From Alphaproteobacteria bacterium (GTDB taxonomy: Bacteria > Pseudomonadota > Alphaproteobacteria > UBA6615): a stretch of 64,000 bases of DNA. The stretch is taken from contig JAJFIX010000046.1 of the NCBI GenBank assembly GCA_021774575.1, forward strand, positions 62,001-126,000, read 5' to 3'. The first letter of the stretch is position 1. Every line of letters begins with the position of its first letter. The notes under the pieces are model-generated. The model was given only the letters and a program-made list of their open reading frames with translations. It was not told the origin of the DNA and ran no database searches. The position numbers were made by a program, and so were the translations under genes. Positions 45,141 through 54,202 of the stretch are shown one piece after another.

Positions 45141-46148
45141 ATGCCCTCGGCGCTTATTTACGGTTGCCGAGGGCTGTACCTAACCGAGCCGGAGCGGGAT
45201 CTCTTTGCCGCTGCCGATCCGCTCGGTTTCATATTGTTTGCCCGCAATTGCCGGGATCCGGCTCAACTTGCAGACCTGGTCGCTGATTTACGTGTGTGTA
45301 TCGGGCGCGATGACGCGCCGGTGCTGATTGATCAGGAGGGTGGACGGGTCACACGACTTGGCCCGCCACATTGGCGAACGCCTCCCGCTGCTGCAAGGTT
45401 TGGCGAGATTGCGGCGGTTGATTTAACGCGGGGCATTGAGGCTACACAAATTAATGCGCGGCTGATGGCCAACGATCTTGCGGCGCTTGGTATTACTGTG
45501 AATTGTGCGCCGGTCCTCGATTTCGGCTTATCTGGAACAACGCCAGCGATCGGCGACCGGGCGATCTCCGACGACGGTCAAATCATTGCTGCGATTGGCC
45601 GAGCCGTCTGTGCAGGCTTATTGGCTGGCGGGGTCTTGCCAGTTTTGAAGCACGTTCCCGGCCACGGCCGTGCGTTGATAGATAGTCATCTGGATCTGCC
45701 TCGGGTCGAAGCAGATATCAAGCGGCTAAGGCAGACGGATTTTACACCTTTCACCGACCTTGCTGACATGCCGATTGCGATGACGGCGCATATTGTTTTT
45801 GCTGCCCTTGATCCGGAGGCGCCGGCGACTCAATCGCGCATTGTAATCGCGCAGACAATTAGGGGCGAGATAGGGTTTGACGGATTGCTGCTGAGCGACG
45901 ATATCTCCATGGAAGCGTTGGCGGGCACAATCGTACAGCGGGCTCACCTTGCCTGGGATGCGGGGTGCGATATTGTCTTGCACTGCAATGGTTCACTTGA
46001 AGAGATGAGCGACCTTGCCAATAGTGCACCTGAAATGAATGAAGCGAACCTAAAACGCTGGGCGAGGGCGCAAGAGGTAGTAAAGGCGGCCAAGGATAAT
46101 CATGTCGATAGCGAAGCTATGGCGGTCCGTCTCAGTCAATTGATGTAG
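45141..46148 (+). CDS. nagZ: Beta-N-acetylhexosaminidase NagZ
   Basis: NagZ is a cytoplasmic glycoside-hydrolase family 3 enzyme that removes N-acetylglucosamine from recycled muropeptides. The 335-residue product has LIDQEGGRVTRL near residue 63, the catalytic His loop KHVPGHG near 173, and the nucleophile Asp in LSDDISMEAL near 253. It follows the SPOR gene by 20 bp and is probably cotranscribed, which fits a shared peptidoglycan theme. Confidence 0.94.
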   Translation: MPSALIYGCRGLYLTEPERDLFAAADPLGFILFARNCRDPAQLADLVADLRVCIGRDDAPVLIDQEGGRVTRLGPPHWRTPPAAARFGEIAAVDLTRGIEATQINARLMANDLAALGITVNCAPVLDFGLSGTTPAIGDRAISDDGQIIAAIGRAVCAGLLAGGVLPVLKHVPGHGRALIDSHLDLPRVEADIKRLRQTDFTPFTDLADMPIAMTAHIVFAALDPEAPATQSRIVIAQTIRGEIGFDGLLLSDDISMEALAGTIVQRAHLAWDAGCDIVLHCNGSLEEMSDLANSAPEMNEANLKRWARAQEVVKAAKDNHVDSEAMAVRLSQLM

Positions 46149-46160
46149 TAGGAAAAGAAT

Positions 46161-46850
46161 TTGGGCGATTTATCGAGTATTTTGGGCGTTGCGTCGACTT
46201 GGATCCTGCCGGTTCTGATCGCTGTGACGTTTCATGAGGCGGCTCATGGTTGGGTTGCCTGGCGCCTAGGTGACGATACTGCCTATGCGCGGGGCCGGGT
46301 GACGTTTAATCCGTTGGCCCATGTGGATCCGGTTGGGACGGTTCTGGTGCCGGGCATGTTGGTCCTTACCGGGGCGCCATTTTTGTTTGGTTGGGCCAAG
46401 CCAGTACCGGTCAATTTTATGGCCTTGCGGCGGCCAAGGCGCGACATGGTCTGGGTTGCTTTGGCGGGGCCGGGGATCAATATAGCCTTGGCGATTATCG
46501 CAGCGGCACTGCTCCACACGGTTGATTGGTTTCCTGCCACGGCGCGCGAATTTGTCGAGCTCAATCTGGCCCACGCGTTTCTGATCAACGTCGTTCTAGC
46601 GGTTTTTAATATGCTTCCCCTGCCGCCCCTTGATGGGGGCCGGGTGGCGGTTGGCTTGTTACCGCCGTCGCTGTCGCGGCCGTTGGCACGACTCGAACGG
46701 TGGGGGTTTTTTATCATTCTCGGGGCGATTTTCGTCGTGCCGTATCTCGGTCGTTTGATAGGCTATGACATCAATATCTTTTCGATGATTATCGGACTGC
46801 CCGTTTCCGTTTTGATTGATGTGATTGTCGCGCTCGTAGGATTAAACTGA
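46161..46850 (+). CDS. Site-2-protease-family (M50) membrane metallopeptidase
   Basis: The 229-residue integral membrane protein has the zinc-binding HEAAHGWVA motif in its first helix (near residue 25). The second metal motif is in MLPLPPLDGGRVAVG near residue 153. Five or six helices are predicted. It lacks PDZ and CBS domains, placing it in the small YwhC-like S2P branch whose substrates are unknown. The start is a TTG preceded by AGGAAAAG. It lies 12 bp after nagZ and before scpA. Confidence 0.9.
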   Translation: MGDLSSILGVASTWILPVLIAVTFHEAAHGWVAWRLGDDTAYARGRVTFNPLAHVDPVGTVLVPGMLVLTGAPFLFGWAKPVPVNFMALRRPRRDMVWVALAGPGINIALAIIAAALLHTVDWFPATAREFVELNLAHAFLINVVLAVFNMLPLPPLDGGRVAVGLLPPSLSRPLARLERWGFFIILGAIFVVPYLGRLIGYDINIFSMIIGLPVSVLIDVIVALVGLN

Positions 46851-46866
46851 TATGAGGCACTCCCGT

Positions 46867-46890
46867 CCAGTTAGGGCACCCAGTTAGGGC
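46867..46890. repeat. 13-bp-period tandem duplication upstream of scpA
   Basis: CCAGTTAGGGC occurs at 46867-46877 and 46880-46890, in the gap between the S2P-like gene and scpA. Confidence 0.7.
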
Positions 46891-46917
46891 TATGGTGGCA
46901 AGGCGCAAAATTTCAGG

Positions 46918-47745
46918 ATGATAAGCCAAGATCCTTTCGAACAGCCGGTGCGCCGCGACCCTGAAGAGGGGCCGGTTCAATTGGTCCTAAACCTTGATGG
47001 GTATGAAGGGCCGATCGACCTGTTGCTGTCTCTGGCCCGTGACCAAAAGGTCGACCTGACCAAAATATCGATCCTCGAATTGGCCGAGCAGTATCTCAAT
47101 TACATCCAGACGGCCCATAATCTTCAGTTAGAGATTGCCGCAGACTATTTGGTCGTCGCGGCGTGGCTCGCCTATCTCAAATCTCGGCTCTTGTTACCGG
47201 TCGAAGAGACCGATGTCTCGGAGCCGAGTGGCGAGGAACTGGCGGCGGCCTTGGCCTTTCAGCTGCGGCGGCTCGACGCGATGCGTGAGGCGGGCAATCG
47301 TTTATATGCCCAGCATATTCTTGGCCGAGATGTATTTTCACGGGGCATGCCCGAAGGCTTGCGGATGGTTAACCGGCCGATTTGGCAGGTGTCTTTGGTT
47401 GATGTTTTGCGCGCCTATGGCGGCATTCAAAGTCGCGCCAAGGCTGAGACATTGCATATTGAGGCGCCGGACCTTTATTCCGTCGATGACGCGATGTCGC
47501 GCCTTTCCGGGGTGCTGGGCCGTTTGCCCGATTGGACGGTTTTGATGCGGTATTTGCCCCCCAATTTGACCGGTGATTTGACCGACGACCTGGTTCGCCG
47601 GTCGGCGGTTGCGTCGACCTTCGTGGCTGGGCTCGAATTGGCACGAACGGGGCAATTGGAACTGCGCCAGGAAAGGCATTTCGGACCGATTTATGTGCGG
47701 GCCAATGCCACCGTTGCAAAACAGGATAACGACCATGAGGGATGA
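46918..47745 (+). CDS. scpA: Segregation and condensation protein A
   Basis: ScpA is the kleisin subunit of the SMC-ScpAB condensin that compacts and separates chromosomes. The 275-residue protein contains YEGPIDLLLSLARDQKVDLT near residue 22 and ILELAEQYLNYIQ after it, both typical ScpA N-terminal motifs, with an AAWLAYLKSRLLLP stretch. The C-terminal winged helix binds the SMC head. scpB starts 11 nt before its stop. Confidence 0.95.
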   Translation: MISQDPFEQPVRRDPEEGPVQLVLNLDGYEGPIDLLLSLARDQKVDLTKISILELAEQYLNYIQTAHNLQLEIAADYLVVAAWLAYLKSRLLLPVEETDVSEPSGEELAAALAFQLRRLDAMREAGNRLYAQHILGRDVFSRGMPEGLRMVNRPIWQVSLVDVLRAYGGIQSRAKAETLHIEAPDLYSVDDAMSRLSGVLGRLPDWTVLMRYLPPNLTGDLTDDLVRRSAVASTFVAGLELARTGQLELRQERHFGPIYVRANATVAKQDNDHEG

Positions 47746-48469
47746 CGAAAGCAACCAGCTGTTGCGGTTGGCCGAAGCAATATTGTTTGCCGCCAAAGAG
47801 CCGCTGACCAGCGAGCAGGTGGCGGCCCGGTTGCCGGAAGAGTGCGCACCCGATGAATTGTTGCCGGAGCTGCAATCACTCTATGCAAATCGCGGTATCA
47901 ATTTAGTTCGACCTGGTGGCAAATGGGCCTTTCGTACCGCGCCAGATCTGGCACCGAAGCTCGATTTAGAGCGGGAGTCGCCGCGCAGCCTTTCCAAAGT
48001 TGGGGTCGAGACACTGGCGATTATTGCCTATCATCAGCCGGTCACCCGGGCCGAAGTCGAGGAAATCCGCGGTGTTGCTGTCAGCAAGGGAACCCTCGAC
48101 ATATTGCTCGAATGCGCTTGGATTAAGCCGGGGCGGCGCCGGGAAACGCCTGGGCGCCCCGTGACTTGGGTCACAACGCCGGAGTTTCTCAATCATTTTG
48201 GTTTGGAGGGTCTGCGCGATCTGCCGGGTATCAGCGAATTGCGGGAGGCTGGATTGCTTGAAAAACAGACCGGTTTCGACGTCTATGCCAACCGCTCCGG
48301 CGAAATGGAACTTGAAGACGAGGACGACAGCCAAGACCCCGAAGAGGATCTTCTCACCGACCTTGAGGAAACCGATGAGGGGCCCACTGCTGGGCAAGAT
48401 GCCGGGCAAGATGACGGGCCAAACCCGATAAATGAGGCGGCGGCAGCTGGTGCAGACACTCTCTCTTGA
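47735..48469 (+). CDS. scpB: Segregation and condensation protein B
   Basis: ScpB dimerises on the ScpA linker in the SMC complex. The ATG at 47735 overlaps scpA by 11 nt and starts MRDDESNQLLRLAEAILFAA. Two winged helices occupy residues 10-165, including VETLAIIAYHQPVTRAEVEE and IRGVAVSKGTLDILLE. The last 60 residues are acidic and low in complexity. The protein is 244 residues, usual for alphaproteobacteria. The next gene begins inside its 3' end. Confidence 0.94.
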   Translation: MRDDESNQLLRLAEAILFAAKEPLTSEQVAARLPEECAPDELLPELQSLYANRGINLVRPGGKWAFRTAPDLAPKLDLERESPRSLSKVGVETLAIIAYHQPVTRAEVEEIRGVAVSKGTLDILLECAWIKPGRRRETPGRPVTWVTTPEFLNHFGLEGLRDLPGISELREAGLLEKQTGFDVYANRSGEMELEDEDDSQDPEEDLLTDLEETDEGPTAGQDAGQDDGPNPINEAAAAGADTLS

Positions 48470-49586
48470 GCATATCAGCCATAGCTATGGTGCAAATGGG
48501 GGCCATGGCGAGATAACGGCAGTCAAGGACGTTGGCCTGACCGTCGCACCGGGCGAGGTCATCTGCCTGGTCGGGCCGTCGGGTTGTGGCAAATCAACTC
48601 TGCTCCGTGTTGCCGCCGGGCTAGAGCCGTTGCAGGCGGGCAAGGTTAGGATCGGCGATAAGCTGGTCGGCGCCAAAGGGGTCAATGTGGCGCCGGAAAA
48701 TCGCGGTGTTGGGCTGGTATTTCAGGATTTTGCCCTTTTTCCCCACCTGGATGTGCTGGCTAACGTTGCTTTCGGACTGAGCGAAATGGATCCGGGACCG
48801 CGTAAGGTGGCGGCTGCCGCTATCCTGGACCGGGTTGGCATGAGTGACCACGGTGCGGCCTTTCCCCATGAGCTATCCGGCGGGCAGCAGCAGCGGGTTG
48901 CCTTGGCTCGCGCTCTGGCGCCGAGCCCGGCAGTCATGCTGCTCGACGAGCCGTTTTCCGGGCTCGATACCAGGTTGCGCGACAAAGTTCGCGACCAAAG
49001 CCTGCATATTTTAAAAGACAGTGGTGCGGCGACCCTCATTGTCACCCATGATTCCGAAGAGGCAATGTTTATGGCCGATCGGATTGCCGTCATGCGCCAT
49101 GGCGCTATCGAACAAATCGGCGTGCCGTCGGAGCTTTATTTTTCGCCGAGTAACGCATTTGTGACCGAGTTTTTCTCTGAGGTAAATAAGTTTACCGGCG
49201 CCGTTTCCCAAGGCAAAGTCCTGACGCCTTTGGGACCTATCGCCGCCGACAAATTTGGTGACGGGACGTCAGTGGATGTGTTGGTGCGGCCAGAGGCGGT
49301 GCGTATTGCAGAAGTCGGTGCCGGTGCCGTAACAGGGGCCATAACCACTGCCACCGCCTGTGTTGAGGCGGCGCGGTTGTTGGGCCGGACAAGTCTCATT
49401 CACTTGTCCGTGCAGCCTCCCGCCGGGAGCGATAATAGAAGTTGCGCCGATGGCGCGGCCGCTCCCAGCACAATGCATCTCCATGCGCGGGTGCCTGGCC
49501 AGCAATTACCCAGCCCCGGCACGCGAGTATCGCTGGAACTCGATCATAGTCTGGCCTTTGTTTTTCCGACAAACGGCGCTACATAG
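48432..49586 (+). CDS. ABC transporter ATP-binding protein (FbpC/PotA-like)
   Basis: The 384-residue ATPase has Walker A GPSGCGKST near residue 48, the Q-loop VFQDFALFPH, the signature LSGGQQQRVALARAL near 148, Walker B MLLDEPFSGLD and the H-loop VTHDSEEAM. A C-terminal TOBE-like domain follows, as in iron or polyamine importers. No permease or binding-protein gene is adjacent, so its partners are elsewhere. The ATG overlaps scpB by 38 nt; a GTG at 48450 is an alternative start. Confidence 0.88.
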   Translation: MRRRQLVQTLSLEHISHSYGANGGHGEITAVKDVGLTVAPGEVICLVGPSGCGKSTLLRVAAGLEPLQAGKVRIGDKLVGAKGVNVAPENRGVGLVFQDFALFPHLDVLANVAFGLSEMDPGPRKVAAAAILDRVGMSDHGAAFPHELSGGQQQRVALARALAPSPAVMLLDEPFSGLDTRLRDKVRDQSLHILKDSGAATLIVTHDSEEAMFMADRIAVMRHGAIEQIGVPSELYFSPSNAFVTEFFSEVNKFTGAVSQGKVLTPLGPIAADKFGDGTSVDVLVRPEAVRIAEVGAGAVTGAITTATACVEAARLLGRTSLIHLSVQPPAGSDNRSCADGAAAPSTMHLHARVPGQQLPSPGTRVSLELDHSLAFVFPTNGAT

Positions 49587-49728
49587 GATCAACCGAAGGC
49601 CGATTTACCCGGTATCTGGAAATGCTAACACGGATACATTTGGGTTTTGGCGACGTTCGGTGTAATTTTCCTGGCAAGAACCACCTCAACCTTGGGGTTG
49701 GGGCCAAATATTGGGAGCAAGGCAAATC

Positions 49729-49959
49729 ATGAGTATCGGACCTTGGCAAATCATCATCGTTGCCGTTCTTCTGCTCATTCTGTTTGGCGGTAGAGGCAAG
49801 ATATCAAGCGTCATGGGTGACGTTGCAAAAGGTATTAAGTCGTTCAAGTCAAACATGAAAGAAGACGAAGAACCTGCTGAAAAAATAGAAAAAACAGAAC
49901 AAGCTAAAGCAGAATCTGTGGTCGCCGGAACGGCCAAAGACGAAGCGACACAGAGCTGA
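49729..49959 (+). CDS. tatA: Sec-independent protein translocase protein TatA
   Basis: TatA oligomerises to form the path for folded proteins with twin-arginine signals. The 76-residue protein has one membrane helix ([16 protein letters not shown]) followed by an amphipathic helix ([19 protein letters not shown]) and a charged tail. The ATG at 49729 follows GGGAGCAAGG; an in-frame TTG lies 18 nt upstream. It heads tatA-tatB-tatC. MsrP in this window is a predicted substrate. Confidence 0.95.
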   Translation: MSIGPWQIIIVAVLLLILFGGRGKISSVMGDVAKGIKSFKSNMKEDEEPAEKIEKTEQAKAESVVAGTAKDEATQS

Positions 49960-49974
49960 GCAGAGAGCTGAGCA
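49952..49974. repeat. 12-bp-period tandem duplication over the tatA stop
   Basis: AGAGCTGAGCA occurs at 49952-49962 and 49964-49974. The first copy contains the tatA stop codon; a related AAAGAGCAG follows. Confidence 0.75.
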
Positions 49975-50014
49975 AAGAGCAGAAATTGTCAGAAGCTAAG
50001 GCGAGCGCCGGGTG

Positions 50015-50446
50015 ATGCTTCCCCTTGGGACATACGAGATCATTGTCATTGTCGTGGTGGCACTGGCGATCATTGGGCCGAAAGACCTGCCCGGCGCGCT
50101 GAAAACCGTTTTCCGCGTCGTTCGGAAAGCCCAGGCGGTAACCCGTGAGTTTCGTAAAGGCCTTGAAGATTTGACCAAAGATTCCGGCCTAGATGAGGTT
50201 AAACGGGAGCTGAAAGCTGCGACCAGCATCGCCAAGGGTGACCTGGGCGGGTTAACGTCCAATATTTTGGGTGAGGATCCGCTAGATAACAACTCGTTAA
50301 AGAACCAAATTTCTCCTGGAAAAGACCCGGCTGGTGGCAATACTATCGGCCAAACCGTTTCGGCAGCCCTGACCCCAAAAGACCCACCTAGAACGACCCC
50401 AGAAACCGAAAGTGCCGGCCCGGCGAAGGCCGACGCGGAAGGCTAG
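50015..50446 (+). CDS. tatB: Sec-independent protein translocase protein TatB
   Basis: TatB forms the signal-recognition complex with TatC. The 143-residue product has the N-terminal helix YEIIVIVVVALAIIGP, the KDLPGALKTVFRVVRKAQ hinge and amphipathic helix, and a long variable C-terminus. The ATG at 50015 fits the family start; the GTG at 50012 is possible. It lies 55 bp after tatA. Confidence 0.94.
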   Translation: MLPLGTYEIIVIVVVALAIIGPKDLPGALKTVFRVVRKAQAVTREFRKGLEDLTKDSGLDEVKRELKAATSIAKGDLGGLTSNILGEDPLDNNSLKNQISPGKDPAGGNTIGQTVSAALTPKDPPRTTPETESAGPAKADAEG

Positions 50447-50464
50447 CCGGAACTATCCCAGATT

Positions 50465-51310
50465 ATGTCCGACACATCAGATGCGCCAATCTCAGGCGAC
50501 CCAGATTCAAACGATCAGGTCGTTGAAGAGAAAATGCCCCTGCTCGATCACCTGGTCGAGCTGCGTCGGCGCCTAGTTTATTCCGTTCTCGTCATTGCTG
50601 CTTGTTTTCTTGTTTGCTGGCTGGTGTTTGCCGACGATATCTTTAATTTTCTGGTCGCGCCGTTGGCCGAAATGTGGGAAGGCCAGCCCAATCGCCGATT
50701 AATCTTTACCGCGATGCACGAGAAATTTTTTACCGAGGTGAAAATCGGTTTTCTAGCAGGATTTTTTGTCGCCTTTCCCTTTGTTGCCTCGCAGATATGG
50801 ATATTTGTTGCGCCGGGCCTGTTTCGCAATGAGAAAGGCGCGTTTCTACCGTTTTTGATTGTTACGCCGTTTCTTTTTATCGCTGGCGGCGCCTTCGTTT
50901 ATTATATAATTTTCCCTATTGCATGGCAGTTTTTTGCCGGATTTGAGCAAATCGGCGGCGCCGACCAATTGCCGATTGAACTCACGCCAAAGGTCAATGA
51001 ATATCTCGGGCTGGTCATTCGACTAATTTTCGGTTTTGGCATCAGTTTTGAACTGCCGGTCGTGTTGACATTGGCTGGGCGGGTTGGCTTGGCCAGCGCC
51101 AAGGGGCTGCGGTCGAGCCGCAAATACGCGGTTGTGATGGCCTTCATCGCGGCGGCAATCCTGACGCCGCCGGATCCCTTCAGTCAATTGGCGCTCGCCG
51201 TGCCGATCCTATTGCTGTATGAGGCCTCGATCATATCCGTGGCGATGGTTGAACGGGGCCGCCGTCGGCGTGAAGAGGAAGAAGAGGCGGCTATGGACGA
51301 TGCGCAATAG
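50465..51310 (+). CDS. tatC: Sec-independent protein translocase protein TatC
   Basis: TatC is the six-span receptor for twin-arginine signals. The 281-residue protein begins with an acidic extension, then MPLLDHLVELRRRLVYSVLV, which contains the conserved HLxELRxR signal-peptide contact. FVAFPFVASQIWIFVAPGLF and GLVIRLIFGFGISFELPVVL mark later helices. The C-terminus is Arg/Glu-rich. It follows tatB by 18 bp. Confidence 0.96.
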   Translation: MSDTSDAPISGDPDSNDQVVEEKMPLLDHLVELRRRLVYSVLVIAACFLVCWLVFADDIFNFLVAPLAEMWEGQPNRRLIFTAMHEKFFTEVKIGFLAGFFVAFPFVASQIWIFVAPGLFRNEKGAFLPFLIVTPFLFIAGGAFVYYIIFPIAWQFFAGFEQIGGADQLPIELTPKVNEYLGLVIRLIFGFGISFELPVVLTLAGRVGLASAKGLRSSRKYAVVMAFIAAAILTPPDPFSQLALAVPILLLYEASIISVAMVERGRRRREEEEEAAMDDAQ

Positions 51311-51412
51311 CGCCATGGGGACGCGTGCAATAGCGTCTGGACGACACACAGGCGCCGCCCCTATAAGTGATCGAGGTTTATCACAAATTACTGGTCATTC
51401 GAGCCTGCCCCT

Positions 51413-52735
51413 ATGCACGATCTGAGATGGATTCGAGATAATTCCGATGCTTTCGACGCGGCACTGGGCCGTCGAAACAAGGCGCCCGGCGCGGCGCAAA
51501 TTCTAGCCGTCGACGAGGCGCGTCGCGCTATCCAAACCGCCTTGCAGGAGATGCAGGAACGGCGTAACGGGGCATCGAAGGAAATCGGCCGGGCAATGGG
51601 AGAGGGCCGGACTGGCGAGGTGGCTGCCTTGAAAGAGGAAGTCGCCGCGCTCAAGGGTAGTTTGCGCGACGCCGAAGAGCGTGAACGAGCGCTATCGAGC
51701 GAACTCAACGAATTGCTCATGGAGCTGCCCAATATTCTGGCCGACGATGTGCCCGACGGCGATGATGAGAGCGCGAACCAGGAATTGCGCCGGGTCGGCG
51801 ATCCGCCGGCTTTTGACTTCGAGCCTCGGGAACATTTTGATCTTGGTGAAGCTCTTGGCTTGATGGATTTCGAAACGGCGGCGAAAATATCCGGGTCGCG
51901 TTTTGTCATTCTCAAAGGGGGTTTGGCGCGCCTCGAACGGGCATTGGCCCAGTTCATGCTCGATATTCATACAGCCGAATTCGGCTATTTAGAGGTTAGC
52001 CCGCCATTGCTGGTGCGCGAAGAAACCCTATTTGGCGTCGGACAGTTACCAAAAATGGCCGAGGATATGTTCAAGACCGAAGAAGGTCATTGGATGATCC
52101 CGACCGCCGAGGTCTCTCTGGTTGGTATGGCGATGGGCGACATTATCGATGAGGCATCTTTGCCAATTCGCTATGTGGCACATACGGCCTGTTTTCGGTC
52201 CGAGGCCGGTGCATCGGGCAAAGACACACGGGGCATGGTCCGCACCCATCAATTTTATAAGGTGGAACTGGTTTCCCTGACTCACCCCGACCAATCCGAC
52301 GCCGAGCATGAGCGGATGACGGGGTGTGCTGAAGCGATCCTGCAGCGCTTAGGTTTGGCTTATCGGGTTGTGGTTCTGGCCAGTGGCGACACCGGGTTTA
52401 ATGCGCGGCGAACCTTTGACATTGAGGTTTGGCTGCCGGGCCAGGGGCAATATCGCGAAATATCCTCTTGTTCGAATGTGGGGCCGTTCCAAGCGCGGCG
52501 AATGAATGGGCGTTTCCGGCCGATCGGTGTTGACGGCAGTGGCGGCAAGGATGGCAAGCCGGGTAAACCTGAATTTTTGCATACCCTCAACGGGTCCGGC
52601 CTAGCGATTGGCCGCACGCTGATTGCAGTGATGGAAAACAACCAACGAGCAGATGGAACCATTGCAGTTCCCGAAGTGCTGCAGCCCTATATGGGTGGCG
52701 TCACGGTGTTGGGTGCCGGACAGCCGGGCGAATGA
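51413..52735 (+). CDS. serS: Seryl-tRNA synthetase
   Basis: SerS is a class II synthetase. The 440-residue protein has the N-terminal antiparallel coiled coil (residues about 30-105), motif 2 as [16 protein letters not shown] with THQFYKVE, and motif 3 as [17 protein letters not shown]. It should charge the tRNA-Ser(UGA) found 25 kb upstream, along with other serine tRNAs. It follows tatC and its stop overlaps the surE start. Confidence 0.97.
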   Translation: MHDLRWIRDNSDAFDAALGRRNKAPGAAQILAVDEARRAIQTALQEMQERRNGASKEIGRAMGEGRTGEVAALKEEVAALKGSLRDAEERERALSSELNELLMELPNILADDVPDGDDESANQELRRVGDPPAFDFEPREHFDLGEALGLMDFETAAKISGSRFVILKGGLARLERALAQFMLDIHTAEFGYLEVSPPLLVREETLFGVGQLPKMAEDMFKTEEGHWMIPTAEVSLVGMAMGDIIDEASLPIRYVAHTACFRSEAGASGKDTRGMVRTHQFYKVELVSLTHPDQSDAEHERMTGCAEAILQRLGLAYRVVVLASGDTGFNARRTFDIEVWLPGQGQYREISSCSNVGPFQARRMNGRFRPIGVDGSGGKDGKPGKPEFLHTLNGSGLAIGRTLIAVMENNQRADGTIAVPEVLQPYMGGVTVLGAGQPGE

Positions 52736-53517
52736 ATAGCTTTCCAAGCGGGCTGGGATCGCTGCGTGTCCTGCTGACCAACGATGACGGCATCGATGCG
52801 CCGGGCCTTAAAATTTTGCGCCGTATTGCGGCCGAATTTACTGATGATATTTGGGTTTGCGCTCCCGATTCCGAGCAAAGTGGTGCCGGGCATTCATTGA
52901 CCCTTTCCGATCCGATCCGGTTGACCCGTCACTCGCGGCGCCGCTATTCCGTCGATGGCACACCGACGGACTGCGTTCTCGTCGCTATCCACCGTATAAT
53001 GCAAGATAACCCACCCGATCTTGTCCTTTCCGGCGTCAATCGCGGGGCCAATATGGGAGAGGATATTACCTATTCGGGTACTGTCGCGGCGGCGATGGAG
53101 GCGACTCTGCTTCGTATCCCGGCAATCGCGTTGAGCCAGCAAACCGAAAACGGCAAAGCAAATATTCATTGGAAGACGGCCGAGACCTGTGCGCCCGATA
53201 TTATCCGAAAGCTCTGCCAAGCCGGGTGGCCGAAAGGCACCTTGGTCAATTTAAATTTCCCCGCCGTTCCGGTAGAGGAAATTGAAGGGGTTGAAGTTAC
53301 GACCCAGGGCACGCGATTTATCGGTGACAATTTGGACGAACGTGTCGACCCGCGCGGCAGAACCTATTTCTGGATTGGCGGTCTGCAAAATTTATCCAAG
53401 CCCGGAAAAGGCACTGATTTGGCCGCTGCCGCCAAAAACCGAATTTCGGTTACGCCGATCCATCTCGATTTTACCCATCGGCGGGCGTTAAAGGGACTGC
53501 GCGAGGCCTTGGCGTGA
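52732..53517 (+). CDS. surE: 5'-nucleotidase SurE
   Basis: SurE is a metal-dependent nucleoside-monophosphate phosphatase linked to stationary-phase survival. The 261-residue product has [16 protein letters not shown] near residue 14, with the metal-binding Asp pair, and [18 protein letters not shown] near residue 101. It overlaps serS by 4 nt (ATGA) and pcm by 4 nt (GTGA), forming a translationally coupled trio. Confidence 0.96.
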   Translation: MNSFPSGLGSLRVLLTNDDGIDAPGLKILRRIAAEFTDDIWVCAPDSEQSGAGHSLTLSDPIRLTRHSRRRYSVDGTPTDCVLVAIHRIMQDNPPDLVLSGVNRGANMGEDITYSGTVAAAMEATLLRIPAIALSQQTENGKANIHWKTAETCAPDIIRKLCQAGWPKGTLVNLNFPAVPVEEIEGVEVTTQGTRFIGDNLDERVDPRGRTYFWIGGLQNLSKPGKGTDLAAAAKNRISVTPIHLDFTHRRALKGLREALA

Positions 53518-54164
53518 CCACGGTGCTGCACAAAGTGCGGCTTATCATGGATCTACGGCGCGACGGTATCACCGATACAAAAGTGCTCTCGGCGATGGAG
53601 GGAATCCCACGTGAAAAATTCGTGCCGGCGGCGTTAAAAAGCCGGGCGTACGAAAATACGGCTTTGCCGATCTCGTTTAATCAAACCGTTAGTCAGCCGA
53701 CCGTTGTCGCTCGAATGGCGACGGCGTTAGAGCTTGGCGATCGATTAAAGCTACTCGAAATTGGCACTGGGTCAGGCTATAACGCGGCTGTTTTGTCGCG
53801 GCTGGTGCGTCGCGTCTATACAATTGAACGATTCCGTCCGATGGTCTTGGGCGCCGAAGCGATATTTTCTGATCTCGGCCTACATAATATTACTGCGATA
53901 TTGGGCGACGGGATGCGCGGCTGGTCGCCCCAGGCGCCCTTTGACCGAATATGTGTTACGGCAGCCGCACCTGAGCCACCGGCTCAACTGATTGATCAGT
54001 TGGCCGAGGGCGGGATTATGGTCATGCCCGTCGGTGGGCCACATCAGGTGCAAACACTAATGCGGTATCGCAAACGCGAATCTCGTATACTCGAAGAACC
54101 CCTTGATCAGGTTCGTTTTGTGCCCCTGATAGCCGATGTCGCCGAGGAGACCCAGGCGAGCTGA
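53514..54164 (+). CDS. pcm: Protein-L-isoaspartate O-methyltransferase
   Basis: Pcm methylates isoaspartyl residues so that damaged proteins can be repaired. The 216-residue enzyme has FNQTVSQPTVVARMATAL near residue 58 and the SAM-binding LEIGTGSGYNAAVLS near 82. It starts at GTG overlapping the surE stop. surE-pcm-nlpD is a widely conserved order linked to stationary-phase maintenance. Confidence 0.95.
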   Translation: MTTVLHKVRLIMDLRRDGITDTKVLSAMEGIPREKFVPAALKSRAYENTALPISFNQTVSQPTVVARMATALELGDRLKLLEIGTGSGYNAAVLSRLVRRVYTIERFRPMVLGAEAIFSDLGLHNITAILGDGMRGWSPQAPFDRICVTAAAPEPPAQLIDQLAEGGIMVMPVGGPHQVQTLMRYRKRESRILEEPLDQVRFVPLIADVAEETQAS

Positions 54165-54202
54165 CTGTTTCGGGGCTAAGTATGTGCTGGGAGGTGTGAC
54201 CG

